Notes: generated from the sequence alone by a model not told the origin. DNA of 64,000 nucleotides from Citrus sinensis (GCF_022201045.2 NC_068557.1:21367501-21431500); one strand, 5' to 3'. Shown: positions 38,696 through 51,705, numbered from the stretch's first letter. Made by a program: numbers and translations.

Positions 38696-40927
38696 AAAGG
38701 GTTGCCCTTGTTTGGTAAATACGCAGTGGCAGTGGTGGTAATTTAGACATTTGAAGGAAGGGGTGAATGAGCTTGAAATGAGAGAGCAAGTTTGGATAAA
38801 AGAAGAAGATAGGATCGTTTCTTTTCATTTGGCCTGGGCCTTGGCGCCTTGTGTTGTGTGTTTTCCCTTAAATTTTTTTCTTCTTCATTTGAAAAATAAA
38901 AAATTAATAATTACAAGAACAGTTATTTTTAAAAAAAAAATTAAAAAATAGAACAGCCTTTGGTTTTAATAATAAATAAATAAAATTGAAAAGTTTGTGA
39001 TTGAAAATAGTATTGTGTGTGCTCTTATGTTGAAGGTTTTAATTATCACTTTTCATCTATTTAATTTTATTTTATGTGTACCAAAATTTATTTTGTGATA
39101 AAATTTCTAGTTAAGATTTCAACTTTGTATGGAGTTTTTAGGTTTTGTCTAAAAGGTTTCAAACTTTGTGCTCTGTATGTGAGCTTTTATATGTGGCGTG
39201 TGTTAGCTAAGATTAACTTAAAAAAAAAAAAAATTCTCGGTTTATTAAAGTAAGGACCAAAGTTTTATTTAGTATAACTTTTCAAGTTGAATTTATTTAA
39301 GTAAAAGTTTTACTAATACAACTTATACAAATAAATTTTTTATTGAAAATACTTTAGTTGTCTGGTTATTAGTAGGATTTTTTTTTATTGAATATTGTAA
39401 AATTACTTTAATAGATTAGTTTTTTAAAGTTATATTACAAAAAAAAATTATGAAATAAAATAAAGGTATTTTAGATAATTTAACTCTCTCAATAAATTCT
39501 ACAACGTCTACTTCTAAAAGTAAAAAATTTAAACTTTTACTAATAGATGTATAATAGTTTATTTAATTTCCAAAAGCTTTACTCAAATACAACTAAAATT
39601 TTTGATAAAAACTTATAAATTAAATAGCACTTTTTATGAGATTAAATAAGTACTTTTGACCATCAGATAAATAATACCAAACTTCCAATAAATTAAAAGA
39701 TTCTAATGTAGTTTTGTCTGTTTAACTTTAGCATACTAGAGTTTTTTTTTTTTATCTTTTAATTCATTAAAAGTGTTAGAAGAATACCCTTTTTTTAACC
39801 TAATTTTATGTTATGTCCATATTCATTTTACACTGTTTGTCATTCAATAAATTGAATTGCAAATTACAAAAAGTTAAAACAAGTAGATAACAAAACAAGT
39901 AGACACGTTTGCCCTTCTATCCTTGATACAAGGACCAGACAAGCTGAATCATATACCCATATGAGGCAAAAAAAGGGGTATGGCCACCAACAATTGTTTT
40001 AGGCACCAAGCTTCACTTTACTTCCTTCAATAGATTCTATTTATCTCCAGGCATACAATAAGGCAATAAGCAACCTTGCAAAATAAAGTCCCATTTGCAA
40101 TGAACTGCTTAAGATAGAGAAACCGGGAATCAAGGAGCGTGTTTACATTTTTCCAATCAGTTTCCGTCGGCTTAGTTGCACCCTTCACATTTTTCTTTGT
40201 TTGGGTAATAATGACCTTGGAATGGAGGTTGACATATGACCAAACTAAAATCAAGACAAAATTTTCTCCTCCAATTTTGTGTTCGCTGACGACAGAACAA
40301 GAGAATGCAAAGAACAAGAACCATGCAACACATTGGCGTGTGGGGTCTTCATCAAGTTAATCAATTGATTTTGCCTGTCTTTGATGCCTTTACATTGGAC
40401 CCTTTTCGAAACAATAGCTTTAATGATAGGATCAACTTCTTAATTGTGAGCCATAAGAGAGGCCAACCAAATCTACAGCTAGATTCAACTTTTGTGACCA
40501 AAGGTTGTTTCTTCCACACACAAATAAGAATCATATATGTTCTTGTCAAATGCTTGTTTGGTAAACTCAAGTAAAATTCAAACTCTTTTTGAGCAATTCT
40601 AGCATGGAAACTAGAAAGCATCATCAACTTCTCCATATTCAGTCACATACAACTCATTAAAGATGGAAACCAAAGTCACTAATATGAACTTTAAAGAAAG
40701 CTGAAGATCAAAAAGTCAGATTATATGCCATAAAACAACCAGAAACCTCACAATATTTACAACAGAATTTTGGTTTTCTCAACAAGCCTTCAAAAGGACT
40801 CGAGATTTAACTCACACATAGAAGGCGTGTAAACAACACTACACTCCGGCCGATGCATTAGTAAATACCTGTACACTACATGCTGTACATAGAAGTCTCC
40901 TCAACTAGACAAGCTCATAAAACACTC
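38696..40927. other. AT-rich spacer between RNase E/G and XERICO
   Basis: The left edge is the RNase E/G promoter. The middle (39.0-39.9 kb) is very AT-rich and has short sequences such as AGTACTTTTGACCATCAGATAAA that resemble old MITE remains. Some open frames at 40.0-40.6 kb have no recognisable domain. The right edge (about 40820-40927) is probably the XERICO 3' UTR. Confidence 0.5.
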
Positions 40928-41404
40928 TCACCAGAAGCAAGAGGGATCGTCTTCAAACTCAGGAATTAGAGGTGTCCTGCAAAGCGGGCACGTAACATTC
41001 AAATAGTCCAGCCACTTCTCCAAGCACACTTTATGAAACAAATGTCCACAAGACAAGTTATTGATATCAGATTGAGGCTCAAACTCGGTCAAACACACAG
41101 AACAGTCATGCTCTGCATCTTCACAATGGAGCAATGTTTCATACTTGATTGCAGGGTTCTGGTTTCGGAACTCCTCAACATAGCTAAGGGGAGGACTTAA
41201 ATTTACATCATATGGCTCTGCGGAGACAACTTGAGGTGATGCGAAATATGAATACGGTGGCGATGATGAGTCAGCAAGCTGGAAACCGACAACCTTGAGG
41301 ATTGATCTGAATATGCCTTTGACGATTGAGATTGACATAGCAGTGTTCATTAGAATCAAGCATAGCATTCCTTCTGATGCGGACGGCATACTAGCGAGGC
41401 CCAT
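40928..41404 (-). CDS. XERICO: XERICO-type RING-H2 E3 ubiquitin ligase
   Basis: A single coding exon of 158 aa. The N-terminal hydrophobic segment has the XERICO signature (EGMLCLILMNTAMSISIVKGI), followed by a short linker with SYVEEFRNQNPAIKYE. A C-terminal RING-H2 reads CSVCLTEF, CGHLFHKVCLEKWLD, CPLCRTPL, with all zinc ligands (C3H2C3) present. Arabidopsis XERICO is 162 aa; its overexpression raises ABA levels and drought tolerance. It is thought to act as an E3 ligase at the ER. The 5' leader carries two probable introns. No defects were seen. Confidence 0.95.
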   Translation of the reverse strand: MGLASMPSASEGMLCLILMNTAMSISIVKGIFRSILKVVGFQLADSSSPPYSYFASPQVVSAEPYDVNLSPPLSYVEEFRNQNPAIKYETLLHCEDAEHDCSVCLTEFEPQSDINNLSCGHLFHKVCLEKWLDYLNVTCPLCRTPLIPEFEDDPSCFW

Positions 41405-42270
41405 GTTTTCGAATTAAAATTTTAAATTTACAGATACCCAATTTTGTACTAAATTTGAGATACTGAATCAGAAATCAAGCAAAATCTTGTGACTGCTTCC
41501 TTGATATCTGAAAGACAGCAAAAAGGGTCATTAGAAAATCAAACACACACAATCACTAAATGGGCAACTAAATAAAAACCATCAGAGAAACTTTTAAAAT
41601 TACCTGAGAAGCGAAAATTTTTAAAAAGGAAAAATGATGACTGCAGAATCCTGAAAAAGAGCCAAAAGAAGATAGCAATTCCAACCTGCAACAAACCAAC
41701 ATCAAACAATATAAGCTACCTTCGAAGGAATAAAAGAAAGCTCATAAAATTCCCAGAACCCCAGCTGAGAAATCATCTTATCAGAAATCCAAATGATCCA
41801 ACCCATGATCATAAAATCCGAGGCATCAAAACAACACTGCAGCTAATAAAAGAAATAAAAATAATCACTTTCACAATAAAATCATAATCATGATCCAACG
41901 TTTCTAAGAAGAATATAAAATATGGGAAAGAATTGGAAATGCCCTCGTGAAAAATACAAAAAAAGATCATCATCATCACAAAACATGGAATAAAAACTGA
42001 CATCTTTAACATGATACCAAATCAAGATGCCAAATTTCTATCAAATATTGAAATAAGAGATCTATCAATTAACAACAAACACAACTTTTCACCGAGCAAA
42101 TGAATGAAAAAAAAAATAATAATAATAATAACAAATGAGCATTTCAAAACAAACCCAGAAAAGAACAGAAACAAATTGAGCAAGGAGACTCACCCAAAGT
42201 TGGGGTCGATGATGAAATATCAGGAACCGTTTAATAAGATTAGGACGAGCTGAAATTTCTTAGTCTATCT
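41405..42270 (-). promoter_or_regulatory. XERICO 5' leader with two probable introns
   Basis: On the minus strand, donor TTTGG|GTGAGT at 42193 pairs with acceptor TTGCAG ending at 41686. Donor CTCAG|GTAATTT at 41603 pairs with acceptor TTTCAG ending at 41508. This places leader exons at about 42250-42194, 41685-41604 and 41507-41405. The assignment rests on splice consensus only. Confidence 0.6.
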
Positions 42271-44830
42271 AAAAGACTAAGAACACTATCTCATGTGCAA
42301 GTAGTTGTTTAACGTTTTGAATTGATAATGGCTTGCTTGCAGGTCTCTCCTTAGCCTCCAGCATTTTAAATAGCAAGGAATATGGGCCCACTGGAAGCTC
42401 TTCTTAATGCTTTCGTTGGGTTAGCAAACTTAACCATGGTTAATATTTCCGTGTTTTCCGCTGACTGTTGTAGAAACCATGGTTACTTTATATCATCACC
42501 CTTCCTTCTTTTGTTTTCGTTTTCTTCTTTTTAGGCTTAGACTTTCCTTTTAGTCTTTGTGCAATATTCTTACGGTTTCTTGAACTTCGCTTCATTTTTC
42601 ATCAACTTAAGGGATTGTGTGTTTTGTAATCTCTCTTTTCATGATTATATGTGAAAACTCTAAAAAAAAATTCATTAAAAGAATGTTTTTGAATGGGTAA
42701 TCCTTACAATTAAGATTCTCCTCGTTCGGGGCTTATATGAATTTTAGAAGATTTTATAATATGCGTTGTTCAAAATCCAACCAATCTAAACACAGTTAGA
42801 TCATCAAAAAGGTTATCAAAATCAACGGAGTCTAATTATTTGATAATATTCAATTTGTAAGGTACTAATTGTAGGATATCATATTCATAACTCATGAGGA
42901 GTGTAATCAGAAAATTAAATTGGTGAGGGTAAAATACAAATACAAATACAAATGAAGAAGAATGAATATAATATAAAATTATAAAGTGCAGGAAAATTGA
43001 GAAAAAAATTTAAAATCCTATGATTTTAAAGTGTTAATTATGTATACACACACTCCTTATTTTTTCTTTTTTTTTTTTCATTTACCATTCATGATAAAAT
43101 ACATAAAAAAAGTATTCCCGATTTTTCCTTTCTTTTTACGCCCTGTAACTTTTCCTTTACAGGGGATGGGAATAATGGGAGGTTATAACTTAGTAGAATT
43201 TTAGTTACAAAATTTTTTAAGGTTGACTTAATTGTCCTTAATATAAGTAATATAAAGATAAATACATAATTAAGTGACGGAGCATGTCTATTTTAATTTC
43301 TTCGCGTTGATAAAGAGATTGATATAGTTTCAAAATACTAACAAAAATACTAATATAATATGAGAATACGCATTCATTTTAAAATTCAAAACACTTGCAT
43401 TCTCTTTAAATTTTTTTTCTTCTCTATGTAAATTTTAAATGCTCCAAATGATCCTTTCCTTAAATGCAACGATTTGGCAACTTCTCTACACTAATCATAT
43501 GAATATTAATGTCCTCCCCCATCATCCAAATAAGCAACAAATCATGTATGTTTTAAGTGAAGAGGTAATTATTGCTGTAATTAGACAAAAAGAGAAAGGA
43601 GATAATCCTGAGTATGATAGCATGAAAAATACAAAAAAATTAATGTCACAAAGCTCTAAACATGCATGAGAAGTTATAAAATATTTTGGTTTCAACAAGA
43701 AATTGTCCATACTAGCGAGTTATTATCTATCTCTATGTTTAAAGAAGAAATCATTATCTTTAATAACTTTTTAAAAAATATTATTTCATTCCATGTTAAA
43801 TATTTAACGTTACATTGCATATATTTTTTACAATATACAAATAATTATTACTATGTGAAGACAAGTTACTTAAGATAGAATCTAAAAAACCTATAGTTTA
43901 TTACAAAATGAGGTATATTTTTATTTATAACTAACTCTAATTGGGACTTAAACTTTTTATAACTATGTAGAGATTATTCAAATATAGAGTAACATTGTAG
44001 AGATGTTTTACTGTATATGGACATATAAATTGAGATAGTAAAATCTCTTATAATAAGAGGATTGTGTCTCGAATCTCGCTTGTATATGCATGTAAATACT
44101 TGTGTCACTTTTTGAAATAAATTTTAAACCTAAATTTCATGTATTTAATTGCTCTAACGGGAGCAAATTCATAATTTAATGAAGCTAAAAAGAAAATGCT
44201 TTCTATATGTTTTGGACTAAATAACAACAGTCGCTCCCACCTATCCTATCCCTTAGTGGCTCCATGACCTTATAGTTGACAAACAATCATCAACCCTTTT
44301 ACAAACTTCTACAAATACTCATTATAGAAATATGTTTTACGTGTGATTTTAGACCATTTGTTCTATTGATATTCAACTTTTTATCGTGGAGTTGGATGGC
44401 AGCTCACCTCATTTCGAATAAGGAATTATTTTAGTCTTCCCCGAAACTTGAGTAAGTTCCACTAAGAAATTAGTGTAGACATTAGAAATGAGTTGTTATA
44501 GATTTTATTTGAAAAAAAAGAAAAGACCCGTACAAATTGCTACCATCAAATGTCAATGCCAAAAAGAGAAAGGAAAATATACATGTATATCTAAAAAGGT
44601 CATCTGCTCGAGAGTCAAATCCAAATCATGGGTTGAAGAAGTAAATTAGAAACCCTTTAAGCTTAGTGGGTTGCTGCTTTATCTTCTCATTGTGAGAGAG
44701 AGATTCAAAGCCACTAATGAAGTGGCTTCAACCATTTTGATGTATTTGTTTGTCCTCTTCACAAGAGCATTCAATGAGATGCTAACTCTCACCGAACATA
44801 TAAAAAAAATGACAAATTCAAAAATTCAAT

Positions 44831-44831
<1 letters not shown>

Positions 44832-44862
<31 letters not shown>
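44832..44862. repeat. (AT)n microsatellite
   Basis: About 15 AT dinucleotides in the gene-poor region. Confidence 0.95.
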
Positions 44863-44865
<3 letters not shown>

Positions 44866-44949
44866 TGTCTTGGTGAAGATATGAATGAAATCACTTCATC
44901 AGAGCAATCATGATGCATCACATCTTGCTTGTAAATTGACAAGTGTCAT

Positions 44950-45320
44950 CTACGCTCTCATTAGCTGTCGCAGGCCTAGGCACTTTCACATTTGTCGCGT
45001 TCACTCGATGAAATCCCCACGCGGCGCTCTTGGATGCCCCACATGTGTGGCCATATGCGCACGTGTTAGCTCAACGTCACGCTATTTGCCGCGATGTACA
45101 ACTGGGAACCCCGAAATCGATGCACATCCAGCCACCTGGCATTAATAATGCAACAATTTTGTATTCTTGCGGGACGCGTGTCGGGGTGTGAACGGAAGAA
45201 ACCCAACGAAGAGATGAGACAGTACCCTGGGCCTTTAGGGCACCCCCAGTCCCGAACATTACTATCCAGGTGGCATGTGTCTTCAAAAATGTCGTAATGT
45301 AAGCACAAGAAGCTCCAGCA
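44950..45320. other. GC- and CpG-richer island of unknown origin
   Basis: This stretch is clearly richer in G, C and CpG than its AT-rich flanks. It carries CACATGTGTGG, GCGCACGTG, AACGTCACG and GGGACGCGTGTCGGGG. GCCACCTGG and its inverse CCAGGTGGC lie about 130 bases apart. A 96-codon minus-strand frame (45077-45367) crosses it but shows no known motif. It may be a transposon relic, regulatory DNA or a noncoding exon. Confidence 0.4.
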
Positions 45321-45869
45321 GAAATCATGACTCTCATGTCGTGTCCCATCAATTTTGGATGAAGCAATTTCCTTGGACTTACATATCTATCTATAAGATT
45401 CTTTTTATTTTTTTATTTTTTATTTTTTGGGTTTCTTTTTCATTGTTAATTAGGACATTTACTTAATAAAACTACTTAAAAATTAATAGGTCAAGACTCT
45501 TGAACAATTATAAAAATATAATTCAATTAAAATTATTCCAATTCATCATTCGTTCTGATTTTATGCATCAAAACGATTAGGTGCATATGGCATTAAGTGA
45601 GATTATTGATGAGGTGGGGTGCTTAATTAGTCTAACCCTTACCTAAATTATGACGACGAACGTTCTATTAAAAGTAAACAGTATCTATACCAAATTAATA
45701 GAGTGGAGTTGAATGGGATAATCTATAACAAGAGCATCATTGGCTGCATATGGTTTCTTTATCTCTCTCCCTCTCCCTTGATAATTACATCTCCCATCTT
45801 CTATACACACCATTGTTGCATATGCACGCATGCCTCATTTGCAAAGCACTAAACAAATTTAGAGAAGAA

Positions 45870-45884
45870 GGGGGGGGGGGGGGG
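45870..45884. repeat. G homopolymer
   Basis: A run of about 15 G residues; its exact length may be unreliable. Confidence 0.85.
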
Positions 45885-48071
45885 TGACTGTTAGTTGAGG
45901 ATAAGTAGCCACTCTTGTTGCCTAACAAACCTAAAAGGAATCCACCTAGATTAGCAAAAAGTTTATTTTATGTTATCTCTTCATCAAATTATGGTTTTTG
46001 GCTTGCCACAAGTATACCCCTTGTCTGGTTGTAAAATGACTCTTCAATTTATCACTGACAATTAAGCCAGCGAATCTGATTTTCTAAATTGAATCACTGA
46101 CAAAGGTTGGTTAGACGACTATGAGTTTGAAAGAGGGAAAAATAAGGTCAAAATTTCATGCTTTAAGAAGAAACAAATACATATCATAAAGAAAAAAACC
46201 AACTTTAATAAATATGCACGATTAGGTATTGAGTTTGATTGGGAATGTTGCTAATCTTTGCATTATGACAATGACAAACTTATATTGCCGAAACGTCCAA
46301 TTAAGATTTTTTAATCATCTCTTTTTATAGTCAATTCTTTGAAGGAGCTGTCGTTGTGGTCGATAATGAAGCACAATTATCCCATAAAAATCTTGAATTA
46401 ATTACATCATATACCACTATGGAATACCCGATAATGAATACAAACTAGAATACAATATGGATCATGTAGTCCAAACAACTCCATTCAAGTAATTATCAGA
46501 TGCCTATGTTTGTATAATTCAAAAATCTATGCTTGTATAAGAACACATAAGGAAGCTGAGGAAAGATATTTAACATATATACATAATACATGGAGTAGTG
46601 ACCGACCATATCCGAGTGACACGTGTTACTGAGTTTAGTTTCGAGTGAAGTATTTGATGTAGATTGTTGGGACTGCGTGACTGGGTACACAAAAACAAGA
46701 CAAAAACACTTTACAACTACAATTACAGACGTGCATGTGCAGTCACGCAGTTTTGTTATACTGAATACAAGAAGAAAATAACGAGCACAAACAAAGATGT
46801 GCAGATTCATCTCACCATGCAAGCATGTATAATTGGTGTCTGTCGGCTCATCTGTCATATATGCTCCACAGACTTACGAGAAGAAGGCTGCAGGTTTCTC
46901 TAAATAATTGATGATGGTGATCATGAGTGAAATGTGAAAGATCAAAATTATAAAACACATATATCTTGAATACGTATAATTGGTGCAATAGAATTCTCTC
47001 ATGATGTAAGATTATTTAGAGCCAAAAAAAATACAAAGGTGTGCATGTGTAGGGGCTAATCTTGTCTGTCGCACGTATAAGTCTTCATGTTCTTTTAATA
47101 CAGCCTAGCTAAGGTCCAGCGTCAAAAAAGTTAACATCCACTTATGGTAAGGATCCTCAATCCCTTTGGTACGACTTGAATACAAATTAATCACACACGT
47201 CAGTAACGAATGTGCGACATAGCTGCAGGGTTTTTAAAAGAGAGTTGATTAAGAGATGAGATGAGACTGGCTGGCTGGCTTGGTCATACCAATGAGTGGA
47301 GTCATAACATAGAAGACAAAGGAAATTATTGGACGATGGTTATTGATTCAAATAGGTATTGACCGAGCAGGTGCGTGATTGACATCCATGTACATACATA
47401 TATGTGAGCAATGTTGATAACAAGAGCAAGAATTGAAGGAGATAAAATTGTCCGAAAGTTAGAAGAAATAATTCAGAAACAGATAGAGAGAGAGAGAGGT
47501 ACGTACGTGTCCAAATTTAAGTCCTATGAAAGCTCAGAGAGCTGCGTCCCTTAGCCCATGTGCATCTGCATTGAAGATGTATGAAAGGGAAATTAGAAAG
47601 AAAAGAAAATTTTTAATTAAAACTAATAAATAGGTAGGTTGAGAGAGGGAGGGGCAGGGCCATGCACTGAGTGGGGGAGGTCGCTGTGGTGTCTGCTGAA
47701 GTTCACGTGGTTAGCCACGAGCTGCCATGCATTTGTCAACTTCCATTGGCTCTCATTTTGGCTGCATGCATTGTGTCCTTGTCTCGACTCTGGGTCCATC
47801 AGTTTCTCTATTTATGTTGCTTTTTTATTTTTTCTTTCATTTTTGCTATTACTGGTTGACTGCTAGTTCTTTAATATCTCTATGCATTTATGCAACAACA
47901 ACTCTATCTGTGCCTGCTTTCTGCAACTTGATTGATTTATGAGGTTATTTCAATGCATTGCATGTGTCGTGATTTTTATTGTTTAGTTGGTATAAGGTAG
48001 TAGGTAGCTCAATGATAATGGCTATATCTTATATCATGCGGGTATTACTAAATATTAAAGGTTTTAATTTG

Positions 48072-48075
<4 letters not shown>

Positions 48076-48162
<87 letters not shown>
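48076..48162. repeat. Long (AT)n microsatellite
   Basis: About 43 AT dinucleotides with no interruption. A likely polymorphic marker and a likely site of assembly error. Confidence 0.95.
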
Positions 48163-48166
<4 letters not shown>

Positions 48167-49013
48167 GTAAATGAACTTGTGAATGGTAATTGAAAAAAAG
48201 AGAAGAAGAAGTATTTATTAATTGCTTCAATGAACTTCAATTATTCCTCTTCGGTTATATTTTGCCCCTTTTTCCCCCCTTTCGGATGAAGAGAAAATGG
48301 AACCGGATTCAACTTGAACCCAGACACCAACTGTTCAATTCGGCTCGGGATGAATTCGGTTGGGCCTGGGCTTTTTTTTCTTGGGTTGCGGATATAATTA
48401 TGGAAATAAATATTAATAAACATATGTTTAAATGTAATTTTAAATAATAATTTTTATAAAGATGATAAAAAAAATTACATAATATCAAGTCATTAGGCAT
48501 CATATTATCACCACAATTAAATTATCGCTACAACTATTTTATATTTTCTCTAATATTAAAGTTTTGATCTAGTAAGTTCATATTTCATTTGTATTTTTTA
48601 TTATAAGATTAAAAAAAGTTTACATATAGTTGTGTAAATTTTTTTTTTAACTTTGAACAATTTCATATAAAAATTAACCGTAACTTTTAAAATTAATTTC
48701 ATAACCATAATTTTAATATTTAATATATTTATAGTTTTTTTCTATAGTTATGGTGTTTATTGCATCAAGTTTAATATGCATTACATGCATATTATTTTTT
48801 TATTTTATCAAGATTATGTATTAGTATGAAATTTGTATCATTCAATAACGAAAATAAAATATTTTTTTTATTTTATGTAATTTTACTTCTTTTAAAAAAC
48901 ATGTCTAAACATCAATAAATATATTAAAAAATTTATTTTTATTTTCGTTATTATACAATAAAATAATATATTTTTAACAAAAATTACTAAGGGTATGTAC
49001 AGATATAACATAG

Positions 49014-49716
49014 TACAATATAACATCTATAAATTAATAATGTTGGGACCATAGAAATTTATTAATTTAGAGAGATATTAATTAATCGATAAATTAATAA
49101 TTTATTAATTTATAGAGTGTGTTCACAGTACAAAGAACTAACATTTAATTGACTGAAAATTCATTGTATTTTACAAATATAATCAATAGAATTTAAATAA
49201 ATTCATCAAATAAATAATGTATACTTGATTAAATAAATTCATGAATTTTACTAAATGCATTCAATGAACTAAACAAAATGTTAGTTATTAACTTGTATAA
49301 ATTGAATTAGAACTAATCTAATGTATCTATCTACTTGATTAACTAAATTCATGTATTTACATAAATTTTATCTAAATGTATTCAATGAACTAAACTTCAT
49401 GAAGATTTAAACTTAGAGATGAGATTCAACTAGATTTAAACTTTAAGAAAAAACAAGTTACAATAGACTCATATTTTAATAAATTGACATAATCAGTTAC
49501 ATTTGTAATTTCAAAGTATTTGTAATTTCTATAATTATTAATTTATGATATAAATGGGACCACAAAGTTATATATGAGTTCTCAAAAAAATTATTATCTT
49601 AGTAATTTATCGAAATTATTAATTTAGCTTCAGGGCCCAAGTCGGGACTGCAAAAAATTATTATATTATAGAGATTATTAATTTATTGAGTATTAATTTA
49701 TAGAGGTTATATTGTA
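49014..49716. mobile_element. 703-bp element with 26-bp terminal inverted repeats
   Basis: The left end (49014-49039, TACAATATAACATCTATAAA...) is the inverse of the right end (49691-49716) with one mismatch in 26. The interior is AT-rich and noncoding, with GGGACC and GGGACT pieces near the inner ends. It is a non-autonomous DNA element. No clean short target-site duplication was found. A 14-base string (GTACAGATATAACA) lies just outside both ends, near 48997 and 49740. Confidence 0.65.
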
Positions 49717-49726
49717 AAAGGAAAAA

Positions 49727-50879
49727 AAAAAGAAATATACGTACAGATATAACAAAACGCATTAACAGCACTGCTTCCTTTCCTTCAAATCCCTAATTCC
49801 CCTTCTTTGCGATTTCACATTCGCACTCCACAACGGCACAAACCACATGCTGCTGCCGCTGTCGATTCGTTCAGTGCACCGGGGTAACCCGATCCGAACC
49901 GAACCGAACCGAACCGAACCTGAAATTTGTCTCAAGTTCGGTTTGGTTTGGGTTAGCTTATGAAATCCGACCGGGTTGAAAACTGCAACCCAATCGATTT
50001 TAATTTTGGTTCGTGTTCAACCCGAACTGAAATAAAAACCTGATCAGGTTAGCCTAAAAGGAAAAAAATGAAGAGTCGGACTATTAGCACTCCTCTAAAA
50101 TCCTATTGAAACCTCTCTTTCAATTATATTTAATTTAATACTAAAAATACCATTTTTTCCTAAATGAACACTCTTTTCATTTATGAATTTTTCAGTTTCT
50201 AATATTTTCCGCACTCTTTCAGTTTTAATATTTGTATTTCTCTCTTCAAACTTTATTTATTATTTAATTTTTAAAGAAAAAAATCTTAAAAAAGTAAGAC
50301 AAACATTATACTTAGAAAATAATAAATATTTTATGGGTCTAATACAATTTTATTCCACTTATAAATTGTTTGTTTAGCAATTGGTTTGAGAATCCTTAAA
50401 AAATTATTTGCAGTGGGATAAAATTTTATTTAGCTTATTTTTTCACTGTATTGTATCTTAATTAATTTGTCATGTTTATTACAAGAATTTTGTTTTGGTT
50501 TAGAGGATTACTTCTTAAATTTAGATTATTTTGCTGATAATAAAAGATATTTATATTGTGTAAGTAAAATAAAATTGAAGAGAGAAAGAAAATATAAATG
50601 GTTTAATTATATTTATATTCGTTTTTAAATATAATTGTAATAAAATAAGGGTTTTATAAGATTAATTGTAATATAATAAGGGTTTTATATGATTAATTAA
50701 GGGATGCCATTAGTCTAACTCAAAAAGAAATATACGAACAGATATAACAAAACGTATTAACAGCATTGCTTCCTTTCCTTCAAATCCCTAATTCTCCTTC
50801 TTTGCGATTTCACATTCGCGCTCCACAACGGCACAACCCACATGCTGCTGCCGCTGTCGATTCGTTCAGTGCACCGGCG
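49727..50879. repeat. About 155-bp direct repeat, copies 995-997 bp apart
   Basis: A block from AGAAATATACGTACAGATAT (about 49731) to CGTTCAGTGCACCGG (about 49883) recurs from about 50728 to 50879 with a few substitutions. It includes CATGCTGCTGCCGCTGTCG. The left copy is followed by AACCGAACC repeats and a TIR element. The right copy continues into a CT-rich stretch that ends in a good splice donor (CACAAG|GTAAGG, about 51037). Confidence 0.85.
50073..50721. mobile_element. Probable TIR element (about 650 bp)
   Basis: The left end GAGTCGGACTATTAGCACTC and the inverse of the right end, GAGTTAGACTAATGGCATCC, match over most positions. The interior is AT-rich and noncoding. The flanks AAAAATGAA and AAAAAGAAA could be a decayed 9-bp target-site duplication. 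It sits between the two copies of the direct repeat. Confidence 0.45.
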
Positions 50880-51705
50880 TTGTAGCATTTAGTTGTTCCT
50901 CCTTCCTTGAGCCGATCTGGTTCCTCATTCAAGACTTCAAGCCACTGTCGTTTTGAGCCCATCTTGAGTCGTTCGCGTCTGATCCAACTACTGCCGTCAC
51001 TGCCTCCGGCTTCATTCACCATCGTCAGCCACACAAGGTAAGGTTATACATTCGATTCCGAATGGTTATTTGTAAATCATCTTCTTTTGGGCATGGGTAA
51101 GAGGCATTATAGGCACTGAAATTTTTCAATCTTCTTTTGTGTAATGGTTATTTGTAATTGTTGCTGATTCGGCTACTTAACATTGTAATTGTTGTTGTCT
51201 TGAGTGTTAATGGTGATGGGTTATTAATGTACTATATATGTTTTGTCATTTGGTATCATTTTTGCTTTTCGTTTTTGCACCTGGAGCTGGCCTGGAGTTT
51301 GATTTTGGAATTTTAGGTGGCTGCCTGGGTGGGATTTGATTCATTTTAGTATGTTGTGACCCGAATTTGAATCCAAACTGTAATTTTAACCCGAATTTCG
51401 AACCCGAACCAAAACCCGATTTGCCCACCCCCACTCACAACAACCGCACAACAAAAACAACTTATTTAATAAGAACCCAAATTGTCCCTTGGCTTCTAAC
51501 GAAATAGCTTATGTTGAAACCACCGTACAAAAAGAGTCATTTTCCGATAATTACTTAAATATAGGATTTTTCAAACCGAATCAGCTTAGGACTTCTAAAT
51601 TTAAATCAAATTTAGGAATTTTTCTACCCTAGTGTAACGATCTGAGCGGCGTCTGTTTGGGTTTGAGAACAAGACAGGACAGCGGCTTTACTTAACACAA
51701 ACTTA
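50880..51705 (+). other. Region upstream of RRP15, possible noncoding exon
   Basis: A CT-rich stretch of exon-like composition (50880-51036) ends at CCACACAAG|GTAAGG, a strong donor. No long frame was found on the plus strand. Downstream lies an AACCCGAACC-type repeat (51340-51430). This may be an abandoned first exon or a noncoding transcript. Confidence 0.4.

Larger units (their letters stand above)
42271..49013. other. Gene-poor AT-rich region
   Basis: No coding exon can be supported. Contents noted separately are two (AT)n microsatellites, a G homopolymer and a GC-rich island at 44950-45320. A perfect 12-bp inverted repeat (ACTGCGTGACTG) lies at 46672-46683 and 46740-46751. The part at 46.5-47.9 kb is of more normal composition but has no recognisable gene; an unannotated noncoding transcript is possible. 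Confidence 0.5.

Noticed and set aside
40027-40317. 96-codon minus-strand frame downstream of XERICO
   Set aside because: No recognisable motif, splice context or composition support; it is probably chance or a degraded remnant.
45077-45367. 96-codon minus-strand frame in the GC-rich island
   Set aside because: Long frames are expected by chance in GC-richer DNA with few stop codons; no family signature was found.
47501-47960. Possible microRNA precursor
   Set aside because: I compared it by eye with the common conserved plant miRNAs I remember and found no match or convincing long hairpin.
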